Shown here one piece after another: positions 50,655 to 58,556 of a stretch of 64,000 nucleotides of DNA. The DNA is from Clostridia bacterium (GTDB lineage Bacteria > Bacillota > Clostridia > Oscillospirales > Acutalibacteraceae), in the NCBI GenBank assembly GCA_017473435.1, contig JAFULG010000080.1, forward strand, positions 20,013 to 84,012. Reading direction: 5' to 3'. The translations under genes and the position numbers were made by a program. The number at the start of each line of letters is the position of its first letter. Position 1 is the stretch's first letter. A model generated the notes under the pieces. The model did no database searches and was not told the origin of the DNA. It was given only the letters and a program-made list of their open reading frames with translations.

Positions 50655-51758
50655 TTACAGCTTTATTTTTTCTGCGGCGGCACAAAGCATAGCTTTTGCA
50701 CCGGGCTTTATCTCCTCAAAAGGCAAGTGTTCGGGATTACACTCAATAACCTCGCTTATTCCCATTTCAGTCCATTCCTTCCCGCTTACCTCGCTTACAC
50801 CAACAAGAGCTATTACTCTTTTACCTTTACATCGTGATGCCACACCGAAGGGTACCTTACCCATCAGACTCTGTCTGTCCAGCTTGCCCTCGCCCGTAAT
50901 TATCAAGTCAGCGTTACTTGCTTCATTTTCAAAATTACAATAGTCAAGCACAATATCAATTCCGCTTTTAAGCTCCGCCCCCATAAACGCAACAAGTGCA
51001 AAGCCTAAGCCTCCGGCTGCTCCTGCGCCCTCACAATGTGAAAGATCCTTATCGAGAACATTTTTGCTCACCTCTGCAAAGGCTTCAAGCCCCCTGTCAA
51101 GAGCGATTACATCATTTTCATCGGCGCCCTTTTGCGGTGCGAATATGTAAGCGGCACCGTTTTTGCCGTAAAGGGGATTCTTCACGTCACATAAAACGGT
51201 TATGTCTCTTTCTGAAAGTCTTTTATCCAAACCGTCAAGGTCGATTCTGCTTATTTTTTCAAGGTTCCTTCCGCAGGGAATAACCTCTCTGTTCTCGGCG
51301 TCGTAAAGCTTAACACCCAACGCATTAAGACAGCCTGCACCTGCATCTGTTGTGGCACTTCCGCCGATACCTATAAACAGCCTTTCCGCCCCGGCGTCAA
51401 GAGCCGCCCTTATGAGCTGACCCGTACCGTAGGATGAAGCAAGCAGAGCATCATTTTCAGCCTCGACTGTAAGACCCGAGGCAAGAGCCATTTCTACAAC
51501 GGCTGTTTTATCCTTCAGCATAACAAAGTATGACTCAATATCTCTGCCGAGGGGACTTTTAACGGTACAATGTATTTTTTCACCGCCTGCTGCATAGAGA
51601 AAAGCCTTCGCTGTTCCCTCGCCTCCGTCAGCAACAGGAATGCTTTTGACCTCTATGCTGTTATGCTTTTGTTTGAGAACCGTCTCAACAATTCTGCAAA
51701 CTTCAGAAGAAGAAAGACTCCCCTTAAAGCTGTCAGGTGCTATTACTGCTTTTTTCAT
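50655..51758 (-). CDS. glxK: Glycerate kinase
   Basis: 367 residues of the GckA/GlxK two-domain type. It phosphorylates D-glycerate. VIAPDSFKGSLSSSEVCRIVE (about 4-24), IPVADGGEGTAKAFL near 41-55 and LFIGIGGSATTDAGAGCLNALG near 126-147 are clear family motifs. LIITGEGKLDRQSLMGKVPFGVA follows. It overlaps the upstream HAD phosphatase by 4 bp. The pair would suit phosphoglycolate or glycerate salvage, by inference. Which of 2- or 3-phosphoglycerate it forms is not visible. Confidence 0.94.
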   Translation of the reverse strand: MKKAVIAPDSFKGSLSSSEVCRIVETVLKQKHNSIEVKSIPVADGGEGTAKAFLYAAGGEKIHCTVKSPLGRDIESYFVMLKDKTAVVEMALASGLTVEAENDALLASSYGTGQLIRAALDAGAERLFIGIGGSATTDAGAGCLNALGVKLYDAENREVIPCGRNLEKISRIDLDGLDKRLSERDITVLCDVKNPLYGKNGAAYIFAPQKGADENDVIALDRGLEAFAEVSKNVLDKDLSHCEGAGAAGGLGFALVAFMGAELKSGIDIVLDYCNFENEASNADLIITGEGKLDRQSLMGKVPFGVASRCKGKRVIALVGVSEVSGKEWTEMGISEVIECNPEHLPFEEIKPGAKAMLCAAAEKIKL

Positions 51759-52399
51759 TTTAACAGCTCCTTTATAAAGCTGAGATCATCGTACACCGTA
51801 CATCCTGTTTTGCAGAGCCTTTCCCTTGAATTGTGTCCTCTTGAAACAAGAACACAGTCACAGCCGATTGCCCTTGCCGTGTCACAGTCATGCTCCGTAT
51901 CTCCGATAAAAAGGACAGACTCCGGATCAATATCACGCTCAGCCATCCACCTTTTTGCACGCTCAATTTTACTGCTTCCGAGCACATCACTCACACCGAG
52001 TATATCGGTAAAATAATGTGAAAGCTCAAAATACTCCACCTGCTTTAAAAGATAGCCCTGCTCCGAAGCAGAGATTATAAGCTGTTCTCTTGAACTGTGC
52101 TTTATATAGCGCAGAACCTCCTCGGCATCAGAAAAAACATCCGCATGGGGATAGCCCTCGTCAAAAAGCCGGGCATATTCTCTTGCAATAAGGTGAAAAT
52201 CCTCATTCTCAAGGTCAAATCCGAGCTTTCGGTAAAAATCGATAATCGGGAAAGAAAATTCACTTTTATAATAATCAAGACTGTAAACGGTTTTTAAACC
52301 TCTCTCACTTAAAAGAGTATTTACTACACTTATGTTCAAGGGAACATCGTCAAGAAGAGTTCCGTTCCAGTCCCATATAATACATTTATAATCCGACAT
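51755..52399 (-). CDS. HAD-superfamily phosphatase (phosphoglycolate phosphatase-like)
   Basis: 214 residues. HAD motif I is IIWDWNGTLLDD near 7-18, where a Trp replaces the usual Phe before Asn. Motif II includes the Ser/Thr of LIISASEQG near 101-109. Motif III/IV is SKIERA and VLFIGDTEHDCDTARAIGC near 159-178. The helical cap is in residues 20-90. Substrate unknown, though it overlaps glycerate kinase by 4 bp, which hints at 2-phosphoglycolate or phosphoglycerate. The cap type is C1, common to Gph-like enzymes. Confidence 0.85.
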   Translation of the reverse strand: MSDYKCIIWDWNGTLLDDVPLNISVVNTLLSERGLKTVYSLDYYKSEFSFPIIDFYRKLGFDLENEDFHLIAREYARLFDEGYPHADVFSDAEEVLRYIKHSSREQLIISASEQGYLLKQVEYFELSHYFTDILGVSDVLGSSKIERAKRWMAERDIDPESVLFIGDTEHDCDTARAIGCDCVLVSRGHNSRERLCKTGCTVYDDLSFIKELLK

Positions 52400-52437
52400 T
52401 TTTTACTTCACCTTTTCAAATACAGTTTAAACGTACG

Positions 52438-52668
52438 TTATTTTTCTTCCTCAATGTAGGCTACAAGATCACCCATATTCCGCATTGAGGAAACAGCATC
52501 GTCGTCAATTTCAATCTGAAACTCGTCCTCGATAGACATAACAATCTCTACAAGGTCAAGACTGTCCGCATTAATCTCCTCCCAGGTAGTCTCCTCGGAA
52601 AAATCGAAGTCTGCAGAAAGTCCGAGCTGTTCAGAAATGATTTCGCAAGCCTTTTTAAAAGTACTCAT
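52438..52668 (-). CDS. Acyl carrier protein
   Basis: 76 residues from the ATG at 52668 (AAAGGAG), a standard ACP. The phosphopantetheine attachment motif is INADSLDLVEIVMSIEDEF (about 33-51), with the Ser at about residue 37. Acidic overall, four-helix pattern. It carries acyl chains in fatty acid synthesis or in a specialised pathway. It is not beside fab genes, so it may be a second, dedicated ACP rather than the main AcpP. It has its own promoter at 52706-52734. Confidence 0.92.
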   Translation of the reverse strand: MSTFKKACEIISEQLGLSADFDFSEETTWEEINADSLDLVEIVMSIEDEFQIEIDDDAVSSMRNMGDLVAYIEEEK

Positions 52669-52705
52669 AAATATTCTCCTTTGTGAAATAAAACTCTGTT
52701 CTTTA

Positions 52706-52734
52706 ATATTAAGCATAGCTTACGCCTTTGTCAA
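52706..52734 (-). promoter_or_regulatory. Promoter of the acyl carrier protein gene
   Basis: Leftward TTGACA (52734-52729), 17 bp spacer, TAATAT (52711-52706). Confidence 0.75.
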
Positions 52735-52747
52735 TAGAATAACAAAA

Positions 52748-52776
52748 GTTTAAAGCTGTTAACACCGGGGCAATTT
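52748..52776 (+). promoter_or_regulatory. Possible sigma-F promoter of spoIIR
   Basis: GTTTA (-35), 15 bp spacer, GGGCAATTT (-10). It fits the sigma-F pattern GYATA/GGnnAnAnT with one or two mismatches and lies about 100 bp before the ATG. Known spoIIR genes are sigma-F controlled, so the match is suggestive only. Confidence 0.3.
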
Positions 52777-52879
52777 ATTCAATCCCTATTCTGTCAGAAT
52801 TTTAAGCTTATATTCAGATAACGTTAACGAATAACGCTTCCGTTTTTTGCCAATAACAACAGAGAAAGAAGGTTACATA

Positions 52880-53485
52880 ATGAAAACAGTAAAAATTGAA
52901 ATTGCCGCCCTCATTGCTTTTATTCTATGCGTATTTATCTCCGCTTATAATCTTGACCGGGAATGTGACGGTATCAGAGAAAGCATTCTGCGGCTGCACG
53001 TAATTGCTGCCTCAGACAGCGATTACGACCAAAAGGTAAAGCTACAGCTTCGGGACAGGCTTCTTTTAAAGGGAAGTGAGATTTTTTCCGAAAGCAAAAC
53101 CAAGCAAGAAGCGGAAATCAAGCTTGAAAAGGGACTTGAAATTTTAACCGAGGAGGCAAACGCCTACCTTGAAAGCATAAGCTATCCCTATAAAGCTACG
53201 GTAACACTCGGGAAAGCCCGTTTCCCCACAAGACGCTATGAAGGCTACACCCTACCTGCGGGGATATACGATGCTCTTAAGGTTACCGTCGGAAAGGGAG
53301 AAGGTCAGAACTGGTGGTGCGTGATGTTCCCTGCCCTTTGTCTGCCTGCGGCAAAAAAGGACATCAGCTTTGAAGGTATACTGACGGAAAAGGAACAGAA
53401 ATTTATCACAGAGGAAAAATTCGAAATACGCTTCTGGCTCATAGAAAAATGGCAGGAAATAGAAAAAAATTTTTATGTACAATAA
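52880..53485 (+). CDS. spoIIR: Stage II sporulation protein R
   Basis: 201 residues from the ATG at 52880 (AAAGAAGG). SpoIIR is made in the forespore and signals across the septum to activate SpoIIGA, which processes pro-sigma-E. An N-terminal membrane/export segment (IEIAALIAFILCVFISAYNL) is followed by the conserved SIRLHVIAASDSDYDQ-like block (ILRLHVIAASDSDYDQ at about 38-53) and VKLQLRDRLL. The Trp-Trp core GEGQNWWCVMFPALCL is also a family hallmark. It indicates a spore-forming lineage, although a single gene does not prove that the cell sporulates. Confidence 0.95.
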   Translation: MKTVKIEIAALIAFILCVFISAYNLDRECDGIRESILRLHVIAASDSDYDQKVKLQLRDRLLLKGSEIFSESKTKQEAEIKLEKGLEILTEEANAYLESISYPYKATVTLGKARFPTRRYEGYTLPAGIYDALKVTVGKGEGQNWWCVMFPALCLPAAKKDISFEGILTEKEQKFITEEKFEIRFWLIEKWQEIEKNFYVQ

Positions 53486-53505
53486 TTAAAAAGTATTCAT
53501 TTATC

Positions 53506-53534
53506 TTGAATATTTTAGTTAATAGTGTTAATAT
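53506..53534 (+). promoter_or_regulatory. Promoter of the flavoprotein gene
   Basis: TTGAAT (53506-53511), 17 bp spacer, TAATAT (53529-53534), 33 bp before the ATG. Confidence 0.65.
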
Positions 53535-53566
53535 TGTAGTGAACTAAATCAAAGGAGAGATAAAAT

Positions 53567-54964
53567 ATGGAAAAATATGATGTTCTTGTTATCGGCGGTT
53601 CAACTACCGGCAGCTGGTTTGCAAGAAAAATGGCTGAAAAAGGTCATAAGGTTCTTATGATTGAAAAAGAGGAGAAAAAGAATATTTCACGCGCATATGA
53701 TATTTTTCATATGAGCAAAAAGGAAATGGACCAGTTCGGCCTTGAGATTCCCGAGCCCGGCTCAAAGGAATTCGGCTTTACCTTTGAAGGCTCTCCTGTT
53801 ATGTCCCCGTTCGGCAATTACGCAAAAAGCGGTAAGCCCGCAACTGTTGTAGGACTCCACAAGCACGAGTACATACTCTTTATGCACGAGAAAGCAAAAA
53901 AAGCGGGTGCAAAAATCGTCTGCGGTGCTGAATTTACAGAGCTTGTTTTTGGCGAAAACGGTAAGGTTAAGGGTGCAAAATACAAGACCTCAAAGGGAGA
54001 AAAAGAGGTTGAAGCAAAGCTTGTTGCTGACTGTACGGGTATACCTGCCCTTGCAAGAAGACAGCTTCCGGACACCTCAACAGTTGAAAACTTCAGGCTT
54101 ACTAACAGAGATGTATTCTTCGTTGTGCTTTACTATGTAAAATATCTTGATGAAAAGGTACGCGCACGTGACCTTGACGCTTCTTTCCTTAACTACAAGG
54201 TATGGTCAGCTCCTTCAGGCGAGGAACACGGCGCTATTCTCGGTGTCGGCGGCAACTACGGTTACGACTACGCTGAAGAGATTTTCAAGACCCAGTTCAG
54301 AAAGAATGTTAAATGGCCCGACTACAAGGTTGAAAAGGTTGAAAAGGGACTTACGCCCTACCACAGAGGCATTTACTCCTTTGTTGACGACGGCTTTATC
54401 GCCCTCGGTGACACCGCCTGCCTTACAAAACCCACCTGTGGCGAGGGATGCACATCATCTCTTGTTCAGTGCGAAATTGCAGTTGATGTTATTGACGGGC
54501 TTCTTAAAGAAGACAAGGCGCTCTCCAGAGAAAATATGTGGTCAATCAACTGCGAATATATCAAAAAGCAAGGTATTGCCTTTGACTCTATGCGTCCGCT
54601 TCTTATGGGTATTGTTTCTCTCAGCCCCAAAGAAGCAGAATACCTCTTCAAGAAGGACATCATTTTCAGTCGCAAGATTCTCGGCAACCAGGGCGAGGAC
54701 CTGGACATCACACCCAAGGATGTTGCAGACATTCTTACAGGTATTGCCACAGGCGTTGCTACAGGTAAAATAAAGCCCACCACCGTTGGAGCAATAGCAA
54801 AGGGTCTTCTCGGCATGGTAGAGGTTACAAATCTTTATAATCAGTATCCCGATTCACCCGCAGGTTATTTTGAATGGAAAGACAAGGCAGATGCTATGTG
54901 GGATAAGATCGGCTCAATGGCTGACAAGTGTGATAAGGAAATACTGAGAAGGCTCGGTTATTAA
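53567..54964 (+). CDS. Geranylgeranyl reductase-like FAD flavoprotein
   Basis: 465 residues. The Rossmann FAD motif is YDVLVIGGSTTGSWFARKMAEKG (about 4-26), with the second nucleotide-binding Asp/Gly patch in YSFVDDGFIALGDTACLTKPTCGEGC (about 272-297). The latter is the geranylgeranyl-reductase family block, with PTxGEG. The C-terminal half is helical. Such enzymes reduce isoprenoid double bonds in archaeal lipids or chlorophyll. In Clostridia the substrate is unknown. It stands alone with its own promoter and a 3' repeat. The Cys pair in CGEGC could interact with a thiol or metal. Confidence 0.82.
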   Translation: MEKYDVLVIGGSTTGSWFARKMAEKGHKVLMIEKEEKKNISRAYDIFHMSKKEMDQFGLEIPEPGSKEFGFTFEGSPVMSPFGNYAKSGKPATVVGLHKHEYILFMHEKAKKAGAKIVCGAEFTELVFGENGKVKGAKYKTSKGEKEVEAKLVADCTGIPALARRQLPDTSTVENFRLTNRDVFFVVLYYVKYLDEKVRARDLDASFLNYKVWSAPSGEEHGAILGVGGNYGYDYAEEIFKTQFRKNVKWPDYKVEKVEKGLTPYHRGIYSFVDDGFIALGDTACLTKPTCGEGCTSSLVQCEIAVDVIDGLLKEDKALSRENMWSINCEYIKKQGIAFDSMRPLLMGIVSLSPKEAEYLFKKDIIFSRKILGNQGEDLDITPKDVADILTGIATGVATGKIKPTTVGAIAKGLLGMVEVTNLYNQYPDSPAGYFEWKDKADAMWDKIGSMADKCDKEILRRLGY

Positions 54965-54969
54965 CAAGA

Positions 54970-55033
54970 AAAGTTCTTTGGGTTACCTTTCTTACAAGAA
55001 AGGTAACGCCACGCGGCGAGCGATAAAACAAAT
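54970..55033 (+). repeat. 3'UTR hairpin repeat, copy after the flavoprotein gene
   Basis: AAAAGTTCTTTG, stem GGTTACCTTTCTT/AAGAAAGGTAACG, CCACGCGGCGAGCGAT, AAAACAAAT. It begins 5 bp after the stop. Confidence 0.93.
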
Positions 55034-55049
55034 TATCATATAAAACATC

Positions 55050-55084
55050 AAAACTCCCTGCAGAAAACTAACTGCAGGGAGTTA
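55050..55084. terminator. Terminator between flavoprotein and MerR genes
   Basis: Stem ACTCCCTGCA/TGCAGGGAGT. The loop is about 10 nt. No strong T-run on either side, but it lies in the right place for both converging genes. Confidence 0.65.
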
Positions 55085-55095
55085 CTATATACCGT

Positions 55096-56319
55096 TTACA
55101 TTGACCTACCATAATCGGCCCACTCAACCCTTTCACAGTAGGGCTTTTCTCCTTCGGGGCGATATCCGTAATAATAAATATATCTTACACACCTTGTTTC
55201 TCTGTTGTAAGCAAACGCAAGACAGCTGCGGCCTTGCCAGTCTTCTTCATATTCAAAATATTTAACAGTATAGTCACCATAGTTGCATTCAGTTCCTCCC
55301 ACAGAATATATCCTGTCAACCTCTGCTGCAAAATCATCCTCATCCAGAATCCATTCAGCATACATTTCATATAAATCTACATCCCAGTCAAGGTAATTCG
55401 TATAATAATATACAGGCTTTTTGCAATTACATTCACCCTTATGGTTACACGAATAATACATCTGCATAACATATGCAGGAATCTGTTCAGGGAATATCCG
55501 GTAAAAATCATCGCTCTGCTCTACTTCGTGAGTAACTATTAAATAATCTTCAGGTGAGCTTGTCCGTGCACCATAATCCATATCGTGAAAAACACCTAAA
55601 AAAACAAGCAGATATGGCGGTGTAATAAAAAAGAATATCAATAATATCAGAAAAACTATCATATTATGCTTTAAAGAAAAGCTTTTTATTTTTCTTCGTT
55701 TTTTTACCAGCAATGATATTAAAAAAACAATTACAGGAACTAAAATAACGCACCATGTAAGCACCGCACGTCCTATGTTTAAATTCACAGACAGCGGTGC
55801 ATACGCGATAATAGCCTTAAATGCATATTCTACAGTTGTTACCGCGGCACACAAGCTACACAAAAGCCACAGTGCAATCATTACCCATTTACCCCATTTG
55901 TAGAGAATATACCAGATATCGCCTTCATCATTCAACACTTTAACCTCACTTGCGGGCTCACGGAGCACCTCGGCGATTTCCCTTACCGAATAAGCCTTGT
56001 CACCTTCAAGCTGACTGAGTGCCGCATTGATAAGCTTGTTTTCCTCAATCTGCTTTTCTTTCAGTTCAATAAGCTGTGCAATTATTTCCCTGCTCTTTTC
56101 CTTTTCACTTTGAATCTCTTTAATCTGAGCCACGGAAAAGCCCGCTTTTCTTAAGATTGCTATATCATCAAGCTCCCTGAGATTTTCCTCACTGAAGGTA
56201 AAGGAACGGCGGCCGAGATAATTTTCAGTGCAGTCAGGTGTAATCAGCTCATTATCAATATAAAAGCGTATTGTTTTATCGGTAAGCCCGGTAATTTCAC
56301 AAGCTTGCTTAATTTTCAT
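55096..56319 (-). CDS. Membrane-anchored MerR-type regulator with extracellular domain
   Basis: 407 residues. The N-terminal 75 residues are a MerR DNA-binding domain (MKIKQACEITGLTDKTIRFY, RRSFTFSEENLRELDDIAIL). A dimerisation helix (about 75-105) follows. Three transmembrane segments lie near 145-170, 185-205 and 219-243. The remaining about 165 residues are outside, acidic and aromatic, with a Cys-rich patch CNHKGECNCKK near 291-301. The HTH domain must stay at the membrane, so this is a one-component signal sensor like CadC/ToxR but with a MerR head. Ligand unknown. A MerR-type promoter lies upstream (56344-56374), so it probably controls itself. Confidence 0.85.
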   Translation of the reverse strand: MKIKQACEITGLTDKTIRFYIDNELITPDCTENYLGRRSFTFSEENLRELDDIAILRKAGFSVAQIKEIQSEKEKSREIIAQLIELKEKQIEENKLINAALSQLEGDKAYSVREIAEVLREPASEVKVLNDEGDIWYILYKWGKWVMIALWLLCSLCAAVTTVEYAFKAIIAYAPLSVNLNIGRAVLTWCVILVPVIVFLISLLVKKRRKIKSFSLKHNMIVFLILLIFFFITPPYLLVFLGVFHDMDYGARTSSPEDYLIVTHEVEQSDDFYRIFPEQIPAYVMQMYYSCNHKGECNCKKPVYYYTNYLDWDVDLYEMYAEWILDEDDFAAEVDRIYSVGGTECNYGDYTVKYFEYEEDWQGRSCLAFAYNRETRCVRYIYYYGYRPEGEKPYCERVEWADYGRSM

Positions 56320-56343
56320 AATAATCAGCTCCTTTTCTACCTG

Positions 56344-56374
56344 ATTTTAAACTTTCCCCCAAGGTAAAAGTCAA
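56344..56374 (-). promoter_or_regulatory. MerR-type promoter with 19 bp spacer
   Basis: Leftward TTGACT (56374-56369), 19 bp spacer, TAAAAT (56349-56344). The spacer contains ACTTT...AAAGT dyad symmetry (ACCTTGGGGGAAAGT). A spacer this long is the hallmark of promoters activated by MerR proteins through DNA twisting. Autoregulation by the gene 25 bp away is likely. Confidence 0.75.
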
Positions 56375-56417
56375 GTGTTTTTCTTAAATATAGCATATTT
56401 TTATAATTATGACAACA

Positions 56418-56458
56418 AAAAACACCGCCTTGTTAAACAAAGCGGTGTTAATTTTTTT
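56418..56458 (-). terminator. Terminator after the coiled-coil protein gene
   Basis: Leftward stem AACACCGCTTTG/CAAGGCGGTGTT followed by TTTTTGT. It lies just past the repeat at 56461-56513. Confidence 0.8.
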
Positions 56459-56460
56459 AT

Positions 56461-56513
56461 CTTGCCCTCGGCGGGCGGCCATTCTTTCTTGTAAGAAAGA
56501 ATCAAAGAACTTT
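56461..56513 (-). repeat. 3'UTR hairpin repeat, copy after the coiled-coil protein gene
   Basis: In mRNA sense: TAAAGTTCTTTG (the stop overlaps it), stem GATTCTTTCTT/AAGAAAGAAT, GGCCGCCCGCCGAGGGC. Slightly diverged at its 3' end. Confidence 0.88.
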
Positions 56514-57336
56514 ATTTGTTCTCCTGCCTGGGTGCAATGCCGAGTGTCTTTACCTGAACAGCATATTCACCCTGGAACTGGCTGTTAACCTTGTTGATTG
56601 TATCAAGGTTAGTCATAGCAATGCTCTGATAGCCTGCAAGGCTGTTTGTGATGAAGTTGTGTGCGCCTTCGGTTACGCTGATAGCGTAATTTCTTGCCTG
56701 CTCTCTGAGTGCATCGCATTCCTTACGTGCTTCTTCAACCATAGCTGCAGCCTTCTGAGTAGCCTCATCGTTGATGCGTGCAGCTTCTTCTCTAGCCATC
56801 TTGTAGATGTTGGTTTCCTGCATCATAGCAGTTGCCTGCTCGTTAGCTCGTGCAATGATACCTGCTGCATCATCCTGAGCCTTTTTGATTGTTGTTGAGT
56901 AATATTCCTTTGCTCTGTTTACAGTATCAGTTTCTTCCTGATGTGCTGCTGCAAGAATAGCTGCCTTCTGACTGTTTGCATCATCAATAATAGCAACCTG
57001 TCTTGTAATGATATCCTTAGCTGCAATAATTTCTGAGGGAAGCTTGTTCTGGATATGCTGAGCAAGGTGTGTGAGGTCCTCACCGTTGATAACTCTCTTC
57101 TTCTTTGAGAAGAAATATCTCTTACTGCGTGAAATGATTGATTCCATTTCAACAACAAGCTGGTCGAAATCCATTTCGCCCCATTTTGCGTCTGCTTCTT
57201 CGGGGTTGTAGTTACCGAATTCGGAAGCATCCTCGTAGTTATCATACTCCTCGTACTCTTCGTAATCCTCGTATTCGCCCTCGGTAGCTACATCTTCTAC
57301 ACCGAGATCTGTTTCAAGATCATAATAATTTGACAT
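56512..57336 (-). CDS. DivIVA-like coiled-coil protein
   Basis: 274 residues. The first about 45 residues are very acidic and Tyr-rich (EYEDYEEYEEYDNYEDASEF). The rest (about 55-245) is a long Ala/Glu/Lys/Gln-rich coiled coil (AAILAAAHQEETDTVNRAKEY, AAGIIARANEQATAMM, AAAMVEEARKECDALREQA), resembling DivIVA or the F-type ATPase b subunit. No transmembrane segment. In Clostridia, DivIVA-like proteins are often beside coaD/rsmD, 6 bp in this case. It may be a cell-division or polar scaffolding factor, by inference. Confidence 0.75.
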   Translation of the reverse strand: MSNYYDLETDLGVEDVATEGEYEDYEEYEEYDNYEDASEFGNYNPEEADAKWGEMDFDQLVVEMESIISRSKRYFFSKKKRVINGEDLTHLAQHIQNKLPSEIIAAKDIITRQVAIIDDANSQKAAILAAAHQEETDTVNRAKEYYSTTIKKAQDDAAGIIARANEQATAMMQETNIYKMAREEAARINDEATQKAAAMVEEARKECDALREQARNYAISVTEGAHNFITNSLAGYQSIAMTNLDTINKVNSQFQGEYAVQVKTLGIAPRQENK

Positions 57337-57342
57337 AATATC

Positions 57343-57834
57343 CTACCCTTTCTTTATCTTTTCAATAACTTCTTGAGAAATTTCCTTAGGAATAAACAGG
57401 GATATATCTCCGCCAAGCTGACAGACCTGCTTGATAACGCTGGAGCTTAAAAACATATGCTCCGAAGAGGCCGCCAGAAATACTGTTTCAACATCACCGT
57501 TAAGCTTTTTATTGATAAGTGCCTGCTGAAACTCGTCCTCAAAGTCCGAAACCGCTCTCAATCCTTTTACAATAGCGGTTGCGCCCGTTTTTTTTGCATA
57601 GTCGGCGAGAAGTCCCATATATGAATCAACGCTGACGTTAGGCAAATCACCGATGCATTTTCGAATAAGCTCAACTCTTTCATCCACACTGAAAGCGTAG
57701 GAGCCGGTCTTTCGGTAATTTGTCATAACAACAACGATAATTTTATCAAAAAGTCTTGCACTTCTTCTGATAATTTCAAGATGACCGCTTGTTACGGGGT
57801 CAAAAGAACCGGGATAGATGGCAATTCTTTCCAT
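57343..57834 (-). CDS. coaD: Pantetheine-phosphate adenylyltransferase
   Basis: 163 residues from the ATG at 57834, 2 bp after the rsmD stop. The 4'-phosphopantetheine adenylyltransferase of CoA synthesis. IAIYPGSFDPVTSGHLEI near 3-20 has the T/HxGH ATP motif (here TSGH). KGLRAVSDFEDEFQQALINKKL near 88-109 and FLSSSVIKQV near 126-135 are the other signatures. A TTG at 57840 would overlap the rsmD stop and is less likely. It is the partner of rsmD, as in many Firmicutes. Confidence 0.96.
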   Translation of the reverse strand: MERIAIYPGSFDPVTSGHLEIIRRSARLFDKIIVVVMTNYRKTGSYAFSVDERVELIRKCIGDLPNVSVDSYMGLLADYAKKTGATAIVKGLRAVSDFEDEFQQALINKKLNGDVETVFLAASSEHMFLSSSVIKQVCQLGGDISLFIPKEISQEVIEKIKKG

Positions 57835-57836
57835 AA

Positions 57837-58382
57837 TCAATCATTCCCTGCGAAACGGTAAAGGAAAAGTCCCGTTTTACCGTATCTGTATTTTTTAGTA
57901 AGCGTGAAGGTGCCTGCATTTTCAGGCATTTCGTCACCGTAAGGTGCTTCACAAATAATTACGCCGCCCTCATTCATAACATCGCTGATTTTTTCAAGAG
58001 CCTTTTCCATAAGACCCTTTGAATAAGGGGGGTCAAGTAAGGCAATATCGTACTTTTCAGCCCTTCTTGAAAGGAAGGAAATCGCATCGGAATTAACAAC
58101 AACGGCATTTTTGTCAAAGCCCGTTGTTTCAAGATTTTTTCTTATAACATCAACGGATTTTTTTGACGCGTCAACAATCACCGCGCTGTGAGCTCCTCTT
58201 GAAAGAGCCTCAATAGCAAGCTGTCCGCAGCCACCGAAAAGGTCGAGCACCTTTCTTCCTTCAATTTCAAACTGAATTATACTGAACATTGCTTCCTTTA
58301 CTATGTCTGTTGTGGGCCTTACATCGGTACCCTCAAGAGTTAAAAGCTTTCTGCCTCTTGCGCTGCCTGTAATAACTCTCAT
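57837..58382 (-). CDS. rsmD: 16S rRNA (guanine966-N2)-methyltransferase
   Basis: 181 residues. Methylates G966 of 16S rRNA in the 30S subunit. The N-terminal MRVITGSARGRKLLTL and RPTTDIVKEAMFSIIQ are typical. The SAM-binding LDLFGGCGQLAIEALSRGA is near 45-63, and the catalytic DPPYSKG motif (DPPY) near 115-121. Ends in KYRYGKTGLFLYRF. Two bases separate it from the coaD ATG (TGA TT ATG), so translation is coupled. Confidence 0.95.
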   Translation of the reverse strand: MRVITGSARGRKLLTLEGTDVRPTTDIVKEAMFSIIQFEIEGRKVLDLFGGCGQLAIEALSRGAHSAVIVDASKKSVDVIRKNLETTGFDKNAVVVNSDAISFLSRRAEKYDIALLDPPYSKGLMEKALEKISDVMNEGGVIICEAPYGDEMPENAGTFTLTKKYRYGKTGLFLYRFAGND

Positions 58383-58556
58383 AGTAACACCTCCGTTTTT
58401 TCATAACATGACACAATAACTTACGATATATTATGCCATTTTTGAAGAAAAAAAGCAACACTATTTTCGTATTTTCTACCTTTTTACTTAATTTTCAAGC
58501 CCTGAAGTCTGTTTTTTTGCACCCTGTAACTAATTTAAAAGGTAAATTCCGTAACA

